Of a stretch of DNA of 64,000 nucleotides, positions 1 through 21,783 are shown in pieces. Location of the stretch: contig JALIGW010000001.1 of the NCBI GenBank assembly GCA_023053685.1, forward strand, positions 73,696,240-73,760,239, written 5' to 3'. This DNA is from Diadophis punctatus similis. Taxonomy: Eukaryota; Chordata; Lepidosauria; Squamata; Dipsadidae. Position 1 is the first letter of the stretch; each line of letters starts with the position of its first letter. Both the position numbers and the translations under genes were made by a program. Under the pieces are notes generated by a model. It saw only the letters and a list, made by a program, of their open reading frames with translations, did not search any database and was not told where the DNA came from.

Positions 1-4
1 AAGC

Positions 5-95
5 TTCTTGAATGAGAAGTGAAATGTCTTCAAAAGAAAAAAATGAGAAAGTCCAGTTGCCTTCTGAAAAAGCACCTTTGGGACAACTTATGGGG
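5..95 (+). repeat. Dispersed repeat, unclassified
   Basis: GAAGTGAAATGTCTTCAAAA ... GAAAAAGCACCTTTGGGACA is shared, diverged, with the repeat at 48866-49000. It is probably the 3' part of a retroelement; the class was not determined. Confidence 0.55.
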
Positions 96-477
96 CACTT
101 CAAGACTCTTTGCAAAGGAAAGAATACAAATACAATGCAATACCACTAAATTAAGATTGAGCTTTCAGGAATCCTTTTATCAAATCAAGCTGTCTACTTC
201 ACTATATCCCTTGAACAATTTTATAGTGTTTAAATCCATTTTCTAAATGTATCCATAAAACTTGTTTGTCTACAACACAATGGGTTGCAATACTGAAGCT
301 ACAAATAGTTATAGTTCTTTCTGTTGCATCCAGTTGGTTGCCAAACCTTCAAATCTTGAAAAGGAAGAACACGTAATACAAACGTCTGGATATCATTTTG
401 TTTCTAGATAGTTACCAATTTCTGTACATCAAAGAGCTATAACTGACCATCTTAGGGCCTAATACAGAAGTATTTAA

Positions 478-560
478 TTCCCAGAATTCCTGAGCTAGCC
501 ATGCTGGCTCAGGAATTCAGAAGTTGAAGTCCACATATATGGTTTCCCATACATTTCATG
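478..560. mobile_element. Remnant of a palindromic hAT MITE
   Basis: The hairpin core TCCTGAGC..GCTCAGGA with flanking CCCAGAATTC and GAAGTTGAAGTCCACA matches the centre and one arm of the 134-135 bp elements at 58596 and 59579. The terminal repeats are not recognisable, so it is decayed or truncated. Confidence 0.6.
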
Positions 561-795
561 AAGTCCAAATGTGTATTTTTCCATATATTTCATGGTAATT
601 TTTTCCTCCTCCCAACTTTACCTTTTATCACAAATAATTCATAAATGTGTGAATTATTAATGCCATTTATTCCTTTATATGGCCACCCAACTCCAGCATT
701 GTGACTTACGGTAGCATACAGTAGATATAAATTTCGGTTAAAATCTAAAATACTAATAAGCAATACACAGTTTAGTAATCTTATTTAGTTCCTAC

Positions 796-11092
<10,297 letters not shown>

Positions 11093-11639
11093 GTTCTGTC
11101 TTCTCAGCTTTAGAAGTTTGTAGGTTCTGTACGATCCAAATGCAAACAATATCTGAAAGGTAAAGTTGCAAAGCTACATTTTAATTGAACATAACTGAAT
11201 ATGTAAGTATCTTGACAGAACCATTAAAGGAAACACAAAGGAAATGTTTGGAAAGAGAATATGATAGAAAAACCTCTGTTACCTTTGAGTATGAAGTTAT
11301 CTGGAGAACAGATGCAAACTACTCCGGGAGACTTAACGTTATTAAGCTACAGAGTTGACAGGTCATCTAAAACTCCAAGCTTTTCAATCAGTGTGAGCTA
11401 TCTCTTGACAAACAAAATTCTAAAGCGACATCTGAAAAGTTCCAAGGAAGAGATGTTTTTAAAATGCCCAGAACTTAAATTGTCTCACACTTAAGCGTGA
11501 ACTCAAAGAAAAAGTCACCACTGCTACTAGTACAACTATGATCACAGGTTTCTTTAAAGAATCACTATGATTTTCCTCCACACACCCAATGTCTTCTCTA
11601 ATTGCCATTTCATATATGAAATGGGAGCAGTTATGCATG

Positions 11640-11850
11640 TTCTTAGAATGGCAAATATTACACCTCTGCTTCTCTGCACGTTACTTTCTGCACGTCACAC
11701 TTTACTTCTGGGTCCAATTCAAGGTGTTGGTTTTTATCTTCAAAGCTCTTTGTGGCATAGGACTAGGTTATTTGAGGGACCAACTCTCCCACCTCTGCTC
11801 ATCCCAATCAGATCCAGCAGAAAATATGACACAGGATGCTGTCTGGTAGG
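11640..11850 (+). mobile_element. Degenerate non-LTR retrotransposon fragment
   Basis: The plus-strand frame contains WVQFKVLVFIFKALCGIGLG, resembling the conserved FR.QFKVLVLTFKAL.GLGPGYL block near the end of some LINE reverse transcriptases. Only this short stretch is recognisable, and the clade is unsure. Confidence 0.6.
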
Positions 11851-13539
11851 GAGCTGCACTTGGCGGGACCCAGTGCTGCCTCAAATTTTAGGCTTTCATT
11901 AGTATTTTAAAAGGTGACATTCGCTCCTTTAACATGGCAGTCAAGGGCTCTTTTTTAACTTTAAAAAAGCAAGTTTTTCTCTACGGTAGGTAGTTTCTTT
12001 TGGCAGGCAAGAACTTCCTTTTTCAGCAACTTCACAACAGAAAGTGTATACTGAGATTCCTTGACTATACTTGCAAGTCTTAAGAAAGATACGAACCAGC
12101 TGGGGAAGAGTAAAGTAACCCACAAATTCCCATAAATGTGGAATATGGTATTATCTAGAATCAATGTTTACTATTATTCACGTCTGATATGTTATCATGT
12201 CTTACTGTTTGATCACTTGCTTTCTGACTGTAACACATACCAAATGTATCATTTGTTTTTATAGAAGACTTGACTCCCCTCCCCTTTAATGTTTTTTGCT
12301 TTGCCTGTTACACTTGGTGATTCATATTTTTGGATGGGCAAAGAAGTCCCTTTGCAAAGATAAATGTCACTCCCAAATTCAGAGGTCAAGTTCTTATCAG
12401 CTCAACAACACCAGGAGGAGCCCCCTTTCTGACATAGCAACCATTTTATGGATCATTCTCCTCCCACCATCCCTCCCCCACCTGAAGCTGACTCCATCCC
12501 TGTTGATTTTCAGGAACTTCCCAATTTTTTCCCCTTTCTTTTCTCCTTGCACTTTTTACTCCTATTTTCTTTAAGTTTTGTTTTTTAATTTCATCATTAT
12601 AATCAAAATTCTTAATTTAAAAAATATTTGATTTGAGGCATGGTTAATATCCACTAATTGACTTCTCCATTCTCAGCTCTCCAGGCCATTTTGCCCTAAA
12701 GCAAAGACTCACCATCACAAGACTTTTTCTTTACCACAAGAATATCAAAATAACTCATGAGGAACTATGTGGTGCTGTATTATTTTAGCCTCAAGGCCAA
12801 GGGAGACAACCCAGTGAAATCTTCTGGCTCTCTTAAAGGGCTACTACAATATTACATTACAATCCCCTCTGATTCTTAATAAACAAAACAGCTACTTTAG
12901 TGAATTTCCCAGCCAAGCCCCTTAATTCATTTTTTTAAAAAAAACCACACAGCACCAAGAGACTGGATAATATCGAACTACACTATAGGATTGTTGTGCA
13001 CTAGTCTGTCTCCATGGCAAATGGATAAAACACTAGGCAATTTCACACTATTGCAGTCATTGCAGTTCTGCTATTATAACAACATTGACATTCTTTATCT
13101 TCATTAGCAAATAACGGGGAAAAACCACAACCTTCACCCTTTGCTACCAATACTTTTTTGAAGACATGGGTGCCCCGATGTCCAATGACAGTCACCCAAA
13201 AATCTACATAAAAGCACTAACCAGGTTAGTTCCTTATAAATTAAACGAGAAAACTAATTATTCGAAATCTTGCTTTCTCTGATCCTGCTGGCCCTACCTT
13301 AAGTCAGTTTAAGTTCCAGGTAATTTCACTCAGACCCCGGGCTCCAATTCACTGAGACCAACCGAATTTAATTTCCACTGGATGGCGCACGGTCCACAAT
13401 CTTTTCTAAAGTTTCCCTTGACTTGATTCGCCTTCCCATCAGCTCATCCAAATCAGATAATTTACTCCAAGCCAGTCGCTACCGTTTTCAGCTGCATCTT
13501 TTTGCTTTTAATTCTCTGCAGCTGCTCTACTGCGGATGC

Positions 13540-13640
13540 GCTCAAGTTCACTCACCCTCCGCGTCTGGGACGCGCGCTATTCGCCTTCCGGCCAAAACCG
13601 CAGCGGTTGCTTTCACTTCGCATTTATCAATGCTACCGAT
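13540..13640 (-). promoter_or_regulatory. LGALS8: Possible LGALS8 promoter and untranslated first exon
   Basis: A small CpG-bearing patch with several GCGC and CGCG runs in an otherwise AT-rich region. On the minus strand a good donor (GGAGG then GTGAGT) ends at 13556, which could close a 5' untranslated exon splicing to the ATG exon at 11092. No transcript evidence is available, so this is inference from position and composition. Confidence 0.4.
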
Positions 13641-13649
13641 CCCACGGTT

Positions 13650-15050
13650 TAAAATGGTGCCTCGGCATTCTTCCTTTTCCTGGTTCACAAGATCCCCAAC
13701 AATGACATCATCCCACCAAGAGACGCCCCTCCCACACTTAAAGGAACAAGAGTTGGATAAAACTTCGGAAAGCTTTTTTTGTGTAGGGTTTGATCGGCCC
13801 TGGAAGATTTAACCAAAACTTCAATGGCTAGTAGGTCTTTGAAGAAGCAAGATGGAAGGAGTATTGATGCCTTTGAACTATGGGAAGACTCCTGAGAATA
13901 CCGTGGAGAGTCAAGAAAACAATCCGATGAATCATTGATCAAATCAACCCAGAATTCTCACTGGGGCCATTTTTTTTTCTTATTTTCAAATTTTCTTATT
14001 TATTTTATTTTATTTGCATTCCCTTGATTTTTATTTCTATTCTTTGAATTTTTCCCAAGGACCTTGAAAGGTTGATCTCCCAATCATTTTATTCGCAAAA
14101 TAAACCAGTGAAGATGTCTAAACGTTTTCTAATATAGAAAGGTTTCTACAATAGAAAAGGATTGTAGAAAGAAGAAAAATAGTGAAGTTTATTAGAATAA
14201 GATGAATGCATTCTTGCAGGGTGACTATCACCAGGTGTCACCTCATGTTGGAGAATACATCTATTGCCACTGTTAGTTCAAGGGACTTTCCATTGAAGGA
14301 GAGACATCAACTTCCCCTTCAGCTCAGCAGCAAAATATATTGGGTTTTCCATCCATTGAAACATATGAAATAATGCTGACCTAACATGTCTAAAGACTTT
14401 AATGCATTACAGTACTACAATTCATCAATAGGTGGGGTGAGTCGGCTTCTTTAGGCCATTTATGCTTAATTATGAGTTACATAAGTTTCATGGGTTTTCC
14501 TACCTAGTCAGCATGCTATAGTGGCCAGCTGTTCATAAATCTTTACATACTAATTATAAATCATTTTTAATTTCATAAATACATTTCAGAAACAAAGATT
14601 TTGGTGAGAATACAAGCAAACTCTCAAAAATAATATTCACACATACTACAGTGTGTTCAAGGAGAAATAAAAATATAATGAAACTAACTTTTACAGTCTA
14701 TCAAATGGCTATGGCAGTAATCTTTGCAGATTGGAAGGTCAATCCTGTTTTTGTTTGGTGGCTCATAAATTCATAAAAACCTGAAGAGCTCTTCATATTA
14801 CACAGTAGCTTCTTTGTCTGCTCTTGTCTGACCTCTGAAGGTCAGTGACAGCAAACATTGAAGTTAAAACTGCTTGTTGGAGTCAGAGCAAAGCTGCCAG
14901 CAAAAATTTTATGAGTAACTATAACTCAAACAAATTCCAATTAGGAAATTGGATAACACAGAGATAATTCAGAAGTTAATACTTGATTATAATTTCCTTC
15001 TGCTGGGATGAGCAGATGTTTGAAAATACATCCAGGTAGGCCAGGAATCT
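13650..15050. other. LGALS8 upstream flank, nothing assigned
   Basis: AT-rich sequence with a small T/A-rich low-complexity patch near 13970-14030. No gene or bounded repeat was recognised. Confidence 0.5.
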
Positions 15051-15053
15051 TTA

Positions 15054-15700
15054 TCTATTTATTTATTTTATTTATTTGTCAAGCATGTACAGGATAGTAA
15101 TTGTTTGTATAAACATAAGTAAAAAATACCGATAAAAGAGGACAATAGGACAGTAGGACAGGGACTGTAGGCACAGTGGTGCGCTTATGCACGCCCCTTA
15201 CAGACCTCTTAGAAATGGGGAGAGGTCTACTGTAGACAGTCTAAGGCCGTGATGGCGAACCTATGGCACGGGTGCCACAAGTGGCACGCAGAGCTATATC
15301 GGTGGGCACGCGAGCTCAGGTCCGGCGTGCATGTGTGCACCAGCCGGCTGATTTTCGGGCCTTCTGGGCCCACTGGGAGTCGGGAAACAGGCTGTTTCCA
15401 GCCTCCAGAGGAGGTGGGGAAGGCCGTTTTCGCCCTCCCCAGGCTCCTAGAAAGGCTCTGGAGCCTGGGGAGAGCGAAAAATGGGCGTGCCATTGCATGC
15501 TGGGAGCAGGGGGGTCATGCGTGCATGTGCGGGGGTGCATGGAATTATGAGTGTGGGCACGCACACACGTGATCCCCCGCATTCCCCCCCCTTTTGGCAC
15601 GCGAACCAAAAAAGGTTCGCCATCACTGGTCTAAGGTTAAAGTTTTGGGGGTTGAGCAAGACATGTAATGCATTCCCTGCTGGAAACACTGTCAATTCCA
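15054..15700 (-). mobile_element. L2-type LINE 3' end, split by a hAT MITE
   Basis: ATTTGTCAAGCATGTACAGG ... GTGCGCTTATGCACGCCCCT ... CTAAGG then, after the MITE at 15247-15628, TTAAAGTTTTGGGG. The order is the same as at 43245-43480, where it runs into a reverse-transcriptase-like frame on the minus strand. The two halves join exactly if the MITE and one copy of the duplication are removed. Confidence 0.75.
15247..15628. mobile_element. hAT MITE (382 bp), family C copy 1
   Basis: TIRs CCGTGATGGCGAACCT / AGGTTCGCCATCACTG. Exact 8-bp duplication GTCTAAGG (15239-15246, 15629-15636). GC-rich interior. Other copies at 33002 and 39319. Inserted in an L2-type remnant, so younger than it. Open frames on both strands inside are shadows of the GC-rich sequence. 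Confidence 0.93.
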
Positions 15701-16077
15701 ATTTTAAAAGATTTAAGTTTTTAATGTAAATATAAATTATCTAGTCTAGAGTATACAGTGCGGATGTATTCTTGTAACTTAGATGCAGATTTAACGTATC
15801 ATATAATCAAAAATAAATATTGGAGATGTAACTACACACAGATTTCTTGCATAACTTTTAGAAGTAAGGTAAAGGCAACACTTTGGATATGTGTCTTATT
15901 GGATAAATTAAGATTATGTTACAGGATATATTATTTCACAGGATGATTTGAAATGTGAATTGCTTTGATGTTTACATAATATTTTGGATTAAATGGAAAA
16001 GAATTTAAAAAAAATATTGCAAAAGGGGAAAGGAAGAGGAGGGGAAAAGGAAGGGAATCTATCATGTCTCTGTATAG

Positions 16078-16205
16078 CAGGGGTGTCAAACCTGCGGCCC
16101 ATAGGCCGGATGTGTCATGCACTGGCCACCCCCGTTTTAGCGAAGGGGGGGAAGTTGCAATATGTCATGTGACGACAATGTGTCATTGCGAGTTTGACAC
16201 CCCTG
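16078..16205. mobile_element. hAT MITE (128 bp), family B copy 2
   Basis: CAGGGGTGTCAAACCTG ... GAGTTTGACACCCCTG. Flanks CTGTATAG and CTATATAG match at 7 of 8 positions. Confidence 0.9.
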
Positions 16206-16639
16206 CTATATAGGATCTGCTTGGTTTTAAAATACCTGGCATATCACAAAAAATAAATTCCTTCCTTGTGAAAGTAAACAAATGGACAGTTCACTGAAAG
16301 AGCTTGTAATGGAATGAATTAAGCATTTTAAAACAATATCTGTTTATATGACTTCTCTGAGATAAAATAAGACAACTAGAAGTGATTGTTCATAAGGTAT
16401 GTCACAGAAGTGAGTACACCCCCTCACATTTTGTAAATATTTAAGTATATCTTTTCATGTGACAACACTCAAGAAATGACACTTGGCTACAATGTAAAGT
16501 AGTGAGTATATAGATTGTATAACAGTGTAAATGTGCTGTCCCCTCAAAATAATGCAACACACAGCCATTAATGTCTAAACTGCTGGCAACAAAAGTGAGT
16601 ACACCTCTAAGTGATAATGTCCAAATGGGGCCCAAAGTG

Positions 16640-17709
16640 TCAATATTTTGTGTGGCCACCATTATTTTCCAGCACTGCCTTAACCCTCTTGGGCATAGAG
16701 TTCACCAGAGTTTCACAGGTTGCCACTGGAGTCCTCTTCCACTCCTCCATGATGATGTCACGGAGCTGGTGGATGTTAGAGATCTTGTGCACCTCCATCT
16801 TCCATTTCAGGATGCCCCACAGATGCTCAATAGGGTTTAGGTCTGGAAACATGCTTGGCCACTCCATCACCTTTACCCTCAGCTTCTTTAGCAAGGCAGT
16901 GGTCGTTTTGGAGGTGTGTTTGGGATCGTTATCATGTTGGAATACTGCCCTGCAGTCCAGTCTCCGAAGGGAGGGGATCATGCTCTGCTTCAGTATGTCA
17001 CAGTACATGTTGGCATTCATAGTTCCCTCAATGAACTACTGTAGCTCCCCAGTGCCGGCAGCACTCATGCAGCCCCAGACTATGACATTCCCACCACCAT
17101 GCTTGACTGTAGGCAACACACACTTGTCTTTGTACTTCTCACCTGGTTGCCGCCACACATGCCTGACACCATCTGAACCAAATAGATTTATCTTGGTCTC
17201 ATCAGACCACAGGACATGGTTCCAGAAATCCATGTCCTTAGTCTGCTTGTCTGCAGCAAACCGTTTGCGGGCTTTCTTGTGCATCATCTTTAGAAGAGGC
17301 TCCCTTCTGGGACGACAGCCCTGCAGATCAATTTGATGCAGCCTGTGGCGTGATGCAGCCTGCGCACTGACAGGCTGACACCCCCCACCCCTTCAACCTC
17401 TGCAGCAATGCTGGCAGCACTCATACCTCTATTTCCCAAAGCCAACCTCTAGATATGACGCTGAGCACGGGCACTCAACTTCTTTCGTCGACCATGGCGA
17501 GGCCTGTCCTGAGTAGAACCTGTCCTGTTAAACCGCTGTATGGTCTTGGCCACCATGCTGCAGCTAAGTTTCAGGGTCTTGGCAATTTTCTTATAGACAT
17601 TATCACTTAGGGGTGTACTCACTTTTGTTGCCAGCAGTTTAGACATAAATGGTTGTTTTGTGTTATTTTGAGGGGACAGCACATTTACACTGCTATACAG
17701 TGGAGCCAA
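16640..17709 (-). pseudogene. Tc1 transposase pseudogene
   Basis: The 17709-17449 segment carries the paired-like helix-turn-helix part (KLSCSMVAKTIQRFNRTGST, RHGRRKKLSARAQRHI). 17287-17036 carries LWSDETKINLFG with the first catalytic Asp and GGGNVIVWGC. 17020-16640 carries VFQHDNDPKHTS with the second Asp and FPDLNPIEHLWG with the Glu of the DD34E triad. The last two segments are in one frame, separated by a stop at 17036-17038. The first is in another frame, so at least one frameshift and one nonsense change break the gene. The long plus-strand frame 16611-17336 is an antisense shadow. Confidence 0.93.
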
Positions 17710-17932
17710 GGTGGCGCAGTGGTTAAAAGCAGCACTGTGACCTTCAGCTGATTGCTAGTTCAGCAGTTCAGCTGTTCAAATCTCACCAGGCTCAAGGTTG
17801 ACTCAGCCTTCCATCCTTCCGAGGTGGGTAAAATGAGGACCCAGATTGTTGGGGGCAATATGCTGAACTCTGTAAACCGCTTAGAGAGGGCTGTAAAGCA
17901 CTATGAAGCGGTATATAAGTCTAAGTGCTATT
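17700..17932 (+). mobile_element. Squamate SINE inserted in the Tc1 right terminal repeat
   Basis: GAGCCAAGGTGGCGCAGTGG ... CAAGGTTGACTCAGCC ... GTCTAAGTGCTATT. Exact 8-bp target duplication GCTATACA at 17692-17699 and 17933-17940. The left terminal repeat of the same Tc1 lacks the insert and shows the empty site. Confidence 0.93.
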
Positions 17933-18069
17933 GCTATACAAGCTATATACTCACTACTTTACAATGTAGCCAAGTGTCATTTCTTGAGTGTTGTCACATG
18001 AAAATATATACTTAAATATTTACAAAATGTGAGGGGGTGTACTCACTTCTGTGACATACTGTATATATT

Positions 18070-21000
18070 GTGCTAAGAAGAGAGCAAAGTCTGTAGACAG
18101 CTACTGCAATCTAAAGAGCTCTTTTGTTTGTAATTACTATACAAGGAGGGAAAGACTTCTATTCTCAGCGAGAGAGTAAAACTCTGAATTCACAGATCTC
18201 ATTTTAATAAACCCCACTATATCCTAAACAGAGTCCAAATGCTAGGGTTGCACATCTTCTGACAATAGTCTTTTAATGACTGAAATGCATATCTTAAATA
18301 GTTACAACAAAGTAGTGTAGAAAAGTAACAGTAACGTTCTTAATAAAAACAAAAATGGGATGAAAAATTGTTCTTCTTCTAAAACTGTATATCAAAAACA
18401 TGTAACAAACATAACAGATTGATGATACCAGTACATACACAAAAATGCTTTGAATTCAGATCTATTACAAAAAAAGGAATATATTAACAAAATTAGAAGT
18501 TTTAAAATTCAGCATACTACTATAGTAGTAATAGAAAGTAATACAGTAATAGAAATGGCTTAATTTTCAAGCATAACTCTAAAGAGCTACAACTATAAAA
18601 ACATGTGTTGCAATTAAGTATTCTTGAGTTTAGTAGAATAGCCTAAAAGCTCAATTCCCCCTAAGTATTCTTCCTGATAGCATTTTTACTCCAATTTTTA
18701 GTGACATTTTCCAGAGCATATCATATCTGAAAATGGTATTTCTACTGAAAACCCAGGTCTCTTCACACTTGAGATAGAAGCTTGTTAGGAAGTACATTTA
18801 AGAATTTAGATTTTAGGACTGAATTCCTTAAATGAAGATCTTGAACTCACATTTTCTTATAAGTTATATTCTAATCCATGTGAGCAACTCTGCAACATTC
18901 CAGCATACAGTGTTTTATTTGCATTTTATGGTTATTTGTAATGAGATCAAACAATGTCTGAGTTTAACATTGAGCTGGCTTTCTGCCCGCATTGTTGTGT
19001 GCTATAGAAACTAAAGTGTGTTCACTATGCCAAGTGACTCCATTTCATTTAAAGATTAATTTCTGATATTTCAAGGGTATCCCTGAAATTATTAATAGAT
19101 GTTTCATAATATTTTATTAAAATATTGTAGAGAAGATAAGTGCTTTGTAATACCCTGGAGTAGCACTAGTTCTCAAACTGTCTCTGAAAACATGTTTGAA
19201 CATATTTTCTAATTGCTAGAGGGAATGAGCAATTCCAATTAACGTAATCACTCTTAAAATATTTTAATATATTATCCACATTTGAGATCTAACCACTTCA
19301 ATTCAAAGGCAGATAGGGATTCTGCACACTCTGAAAAAAAACACCTATCAAATTGGATCTTGATAATTCTGTGATTTAAGTACACACTGTTCAGAATACT
19401 ATTTATTTTAAAATGTGATGCTTTATGCAGCACAAATACACTTAATTAGTATGCTGCTTACAGTAGTTTCTCTAAAATTATGAAATGAATTGAAACACAG
19501 GTTATTGCAAACATTAAATTATCAGTTTTTGTATCAATCATTTCAGAAGAGGAAAGGTGTGAATGATCCCTAACATGATAATTTAAAAAATGCAGTCTTA
19601 AATCAAGGGAATATACTTCTCAGTCAGAGATTTTGAGACTGCAATTAAGCTGACAATTAATTGTGTCACCCATTAAATAAGGATTTGAAATGAAGTTACA
19701 GATAGGTTTCAGAGTTGTGAGATTTTATTTTATTTTTGCTTAAATTTGAGCTTTTGGATCAATTTTGTGCAAAGGAATTGTTGCTAATTACATGTTCTTT
19801 GACTGAAGCACCACCTCCTGCAAGGATCCACAAATGCAAGTTTACATTTTAGTTACCATTCTAATAGCCTAATTTTAAAAAAAGGGAAATCTTGTTATTG
19901 CTATGATAAACTTCCTTGGCCTGCTATCCTCCAGGTGAGTTGGGCTCTGATGACCAACATTCTTGCAGATGAGCACTGCAGTCCAACACATCTGGAAGAC
20001 AATGGGCTGAGGAGGAATGGAACTGGGAGCCAAAAACACTTGCTGATTTACCACATATCTGATCTACCGGTATATTCTGCTTTTATTCTGGCTTTAAAAT
20101 TATGATAGGGGCACTGACACTGCATTCATGTATATACAAATGGATTAGGTATTCCTTGTCAGCTCCAGATTTTGTCAACCTTTGAAAAGATGCCTTCAGG
20201 AAGTTTTTCCTCCCCATCTAGCTTTCACCATTTTTAAAAATTATTGTTGCTCCCATCCATATACTTGTCATCTCTTTGGTTTCGGTCTGTATTGGAAAGG
20301 GTGTGTTTGTGTGGATTCTTCACTTTCATCACTCAGAGATGGCAGGAAAAAGGCAACAAGCTAGGGAGGTTTGGCAATTGCCTGTTTTGGCTGTCGCCTA
20401 GCGTGCCAAATTTTAGGGCACACCAGAATTGAAAAGATTTATATGCACAATAGAGTATAAAATGTATCTTTCCTCATTGTATTACAATCATTTTTCTTCA
20501 CATTTCAACAATACTTATGCACAAAGTCAGTTGAGAGTGGTAGTGAACATCACACCAACGAAGCATTGCAAGTTTCGAAAAAGAAATAATTATTACAGCT
20601 ACGGACCTCAGGAAACTAATATTACCAAAGCAAGAGAAAAGTCTGATAGGAAGATATTGAGCAAGTGACTATCAGCTTATCAAAGTTATATCTAGAAAAG
20701 CAGTAACAACGCACTCTGGGCATCAGCATGGCTACTCAAGAGATAAATATAGTCATAGGAGGTGGTGCCACAATATGACTTTGCCTATGGTGCCAAAATG
20801 TCTAGAATTGGCCCTCCTGAAATCTGATGCTATATTTTTACAGTGTATGATTGAAAACATGGCTTATTTCTGTACTGTTCATATATATCTTTGGATATAA
20901 AAGTTCTCCCTTCCAGATGAAGTCATATGAGACTATCCCAGTTCTGATTTGCAGTATCTTCTGGTTTGTTCATGAACAAAGGCAACCTGGAAATGGATGG

Positions 21001-21400
21001 AACAAGACCAAATGCACAGGTACAGGCATGGATTATTCCTCGAAGAGGACCTCCCTGTTCCCTCCTATGTTTAATTTCTATACAACTTCCAGTCAGAAAT
21101 ACAGGACAAAGACTGCTAAACAGAAGTAAATGATTATGCAGTTATCCTATGTAGCATGCTGATAATTTTCATTGTTCTCTTATTGCTTCAAAAATCTGAG
21201 TACTGTAGACGTTGACATCTGTGAAAGACATTGACTTGATTTATAATTAAAGGTCATCCTTATCACTACAAAGGGCAAGTATAGTTTATGCTGTAAAAAT
21301 ACGTATGTTGTCCTTTCCCTAGAAGAAGGAAAAAAAGATCTATGCACACCAGAAGTAAAGTCAACCAAACCCCATTCTTGGTTTTCCACATTGTCATTTT
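18070..21400 (-). other. EDARADD: EDARADD 3' flank, probable 3' UTR in its right part
   Basis: AT-rich sequence largely free of recognisable repeats, which fits a long 3' UTR as in mammalian EDARADD. The polyadenylation site was not identified. Short open frames are not supported as genes. Confidence 0.45.
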
Positions 21401-21406
21401 TCTCCT

Positions 21407-21783
21407 TTATATTTTTTTCTGATAGGCCCCATGGCCTCTTTTTGGCCATTCCTTCTCCACCCACTTCTGCAGTATTTTTTCAATATCAACTCTTTGATAT
21501 AATTTACAGAGATCAATCAGCTGCTCCACAGTTCTGTCACTGTTCCGTAACAAAAATTCCAAGGTGGGACTCTGTTGTTTCTGTTCCAGAAAGCACAACT
21601 CATCGTAAGTCATTCCCCATTTGCTTGCAAAGTTTCTCCAGTTTTTCACGGTCGGGTGGGATGGATCCAATTTGATCCTCATCATATACAGCAAGTCCTC
21701 ATCATTTAGTAGGTCACCGATGGTTGGCTGGTGAGATGTACACAAAGAGCAAGAGCCATTTTCTGTGCATGACTTCTTCAAAG
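21407..21783 (-). CDS. EDARADD: EDARADD terminal coding exon (death domain)
   Basis: 377 nt including the stop codon. It encodes the CSLC motif, [13 protein letters not shown] and the whole death domain, ending [13 protein letters not shown]. Conservation with the human domain is very high by eye. The acceptor is AATTCTAG at 21784. The 3' UTR runs leftward from 21406 and its end was not determined. Confidence 0.97.

Larger units (their letters stand above)
16392..18063 (-). mobile_element. Tc1-like DNA transposon with IR/DR termini
   Basis: Inverted terminal regions of ~230 bp each, outer ends around TATGTCACAGAAGTGAGTAC at the left and its complement at the right. Each terminal region carries two direct copies of an AAGTGAGTACACC motif (left near 16407 and 16593; right near 17612 and 18037). 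This is the IR/DR layout of Sleeping Beauty-type Tc1 elements. It encloses a broken transposase on the minus strand. A SINE sits in the right terminal repeat (17700-17932). The exact outer end is uncertain by a few bases. Confidence 0.92.

Noticed and set aside
16611..17336. 241-codon plus-strand open frame
   Set aside because: Antisense to the Tc1 transposase, whose conserved residues read on the minus strand; a shadow frame.
21391..21675. 94-codon plus-strand frame
   Set aside because: Antisense to the EDARADD death-domain exon.
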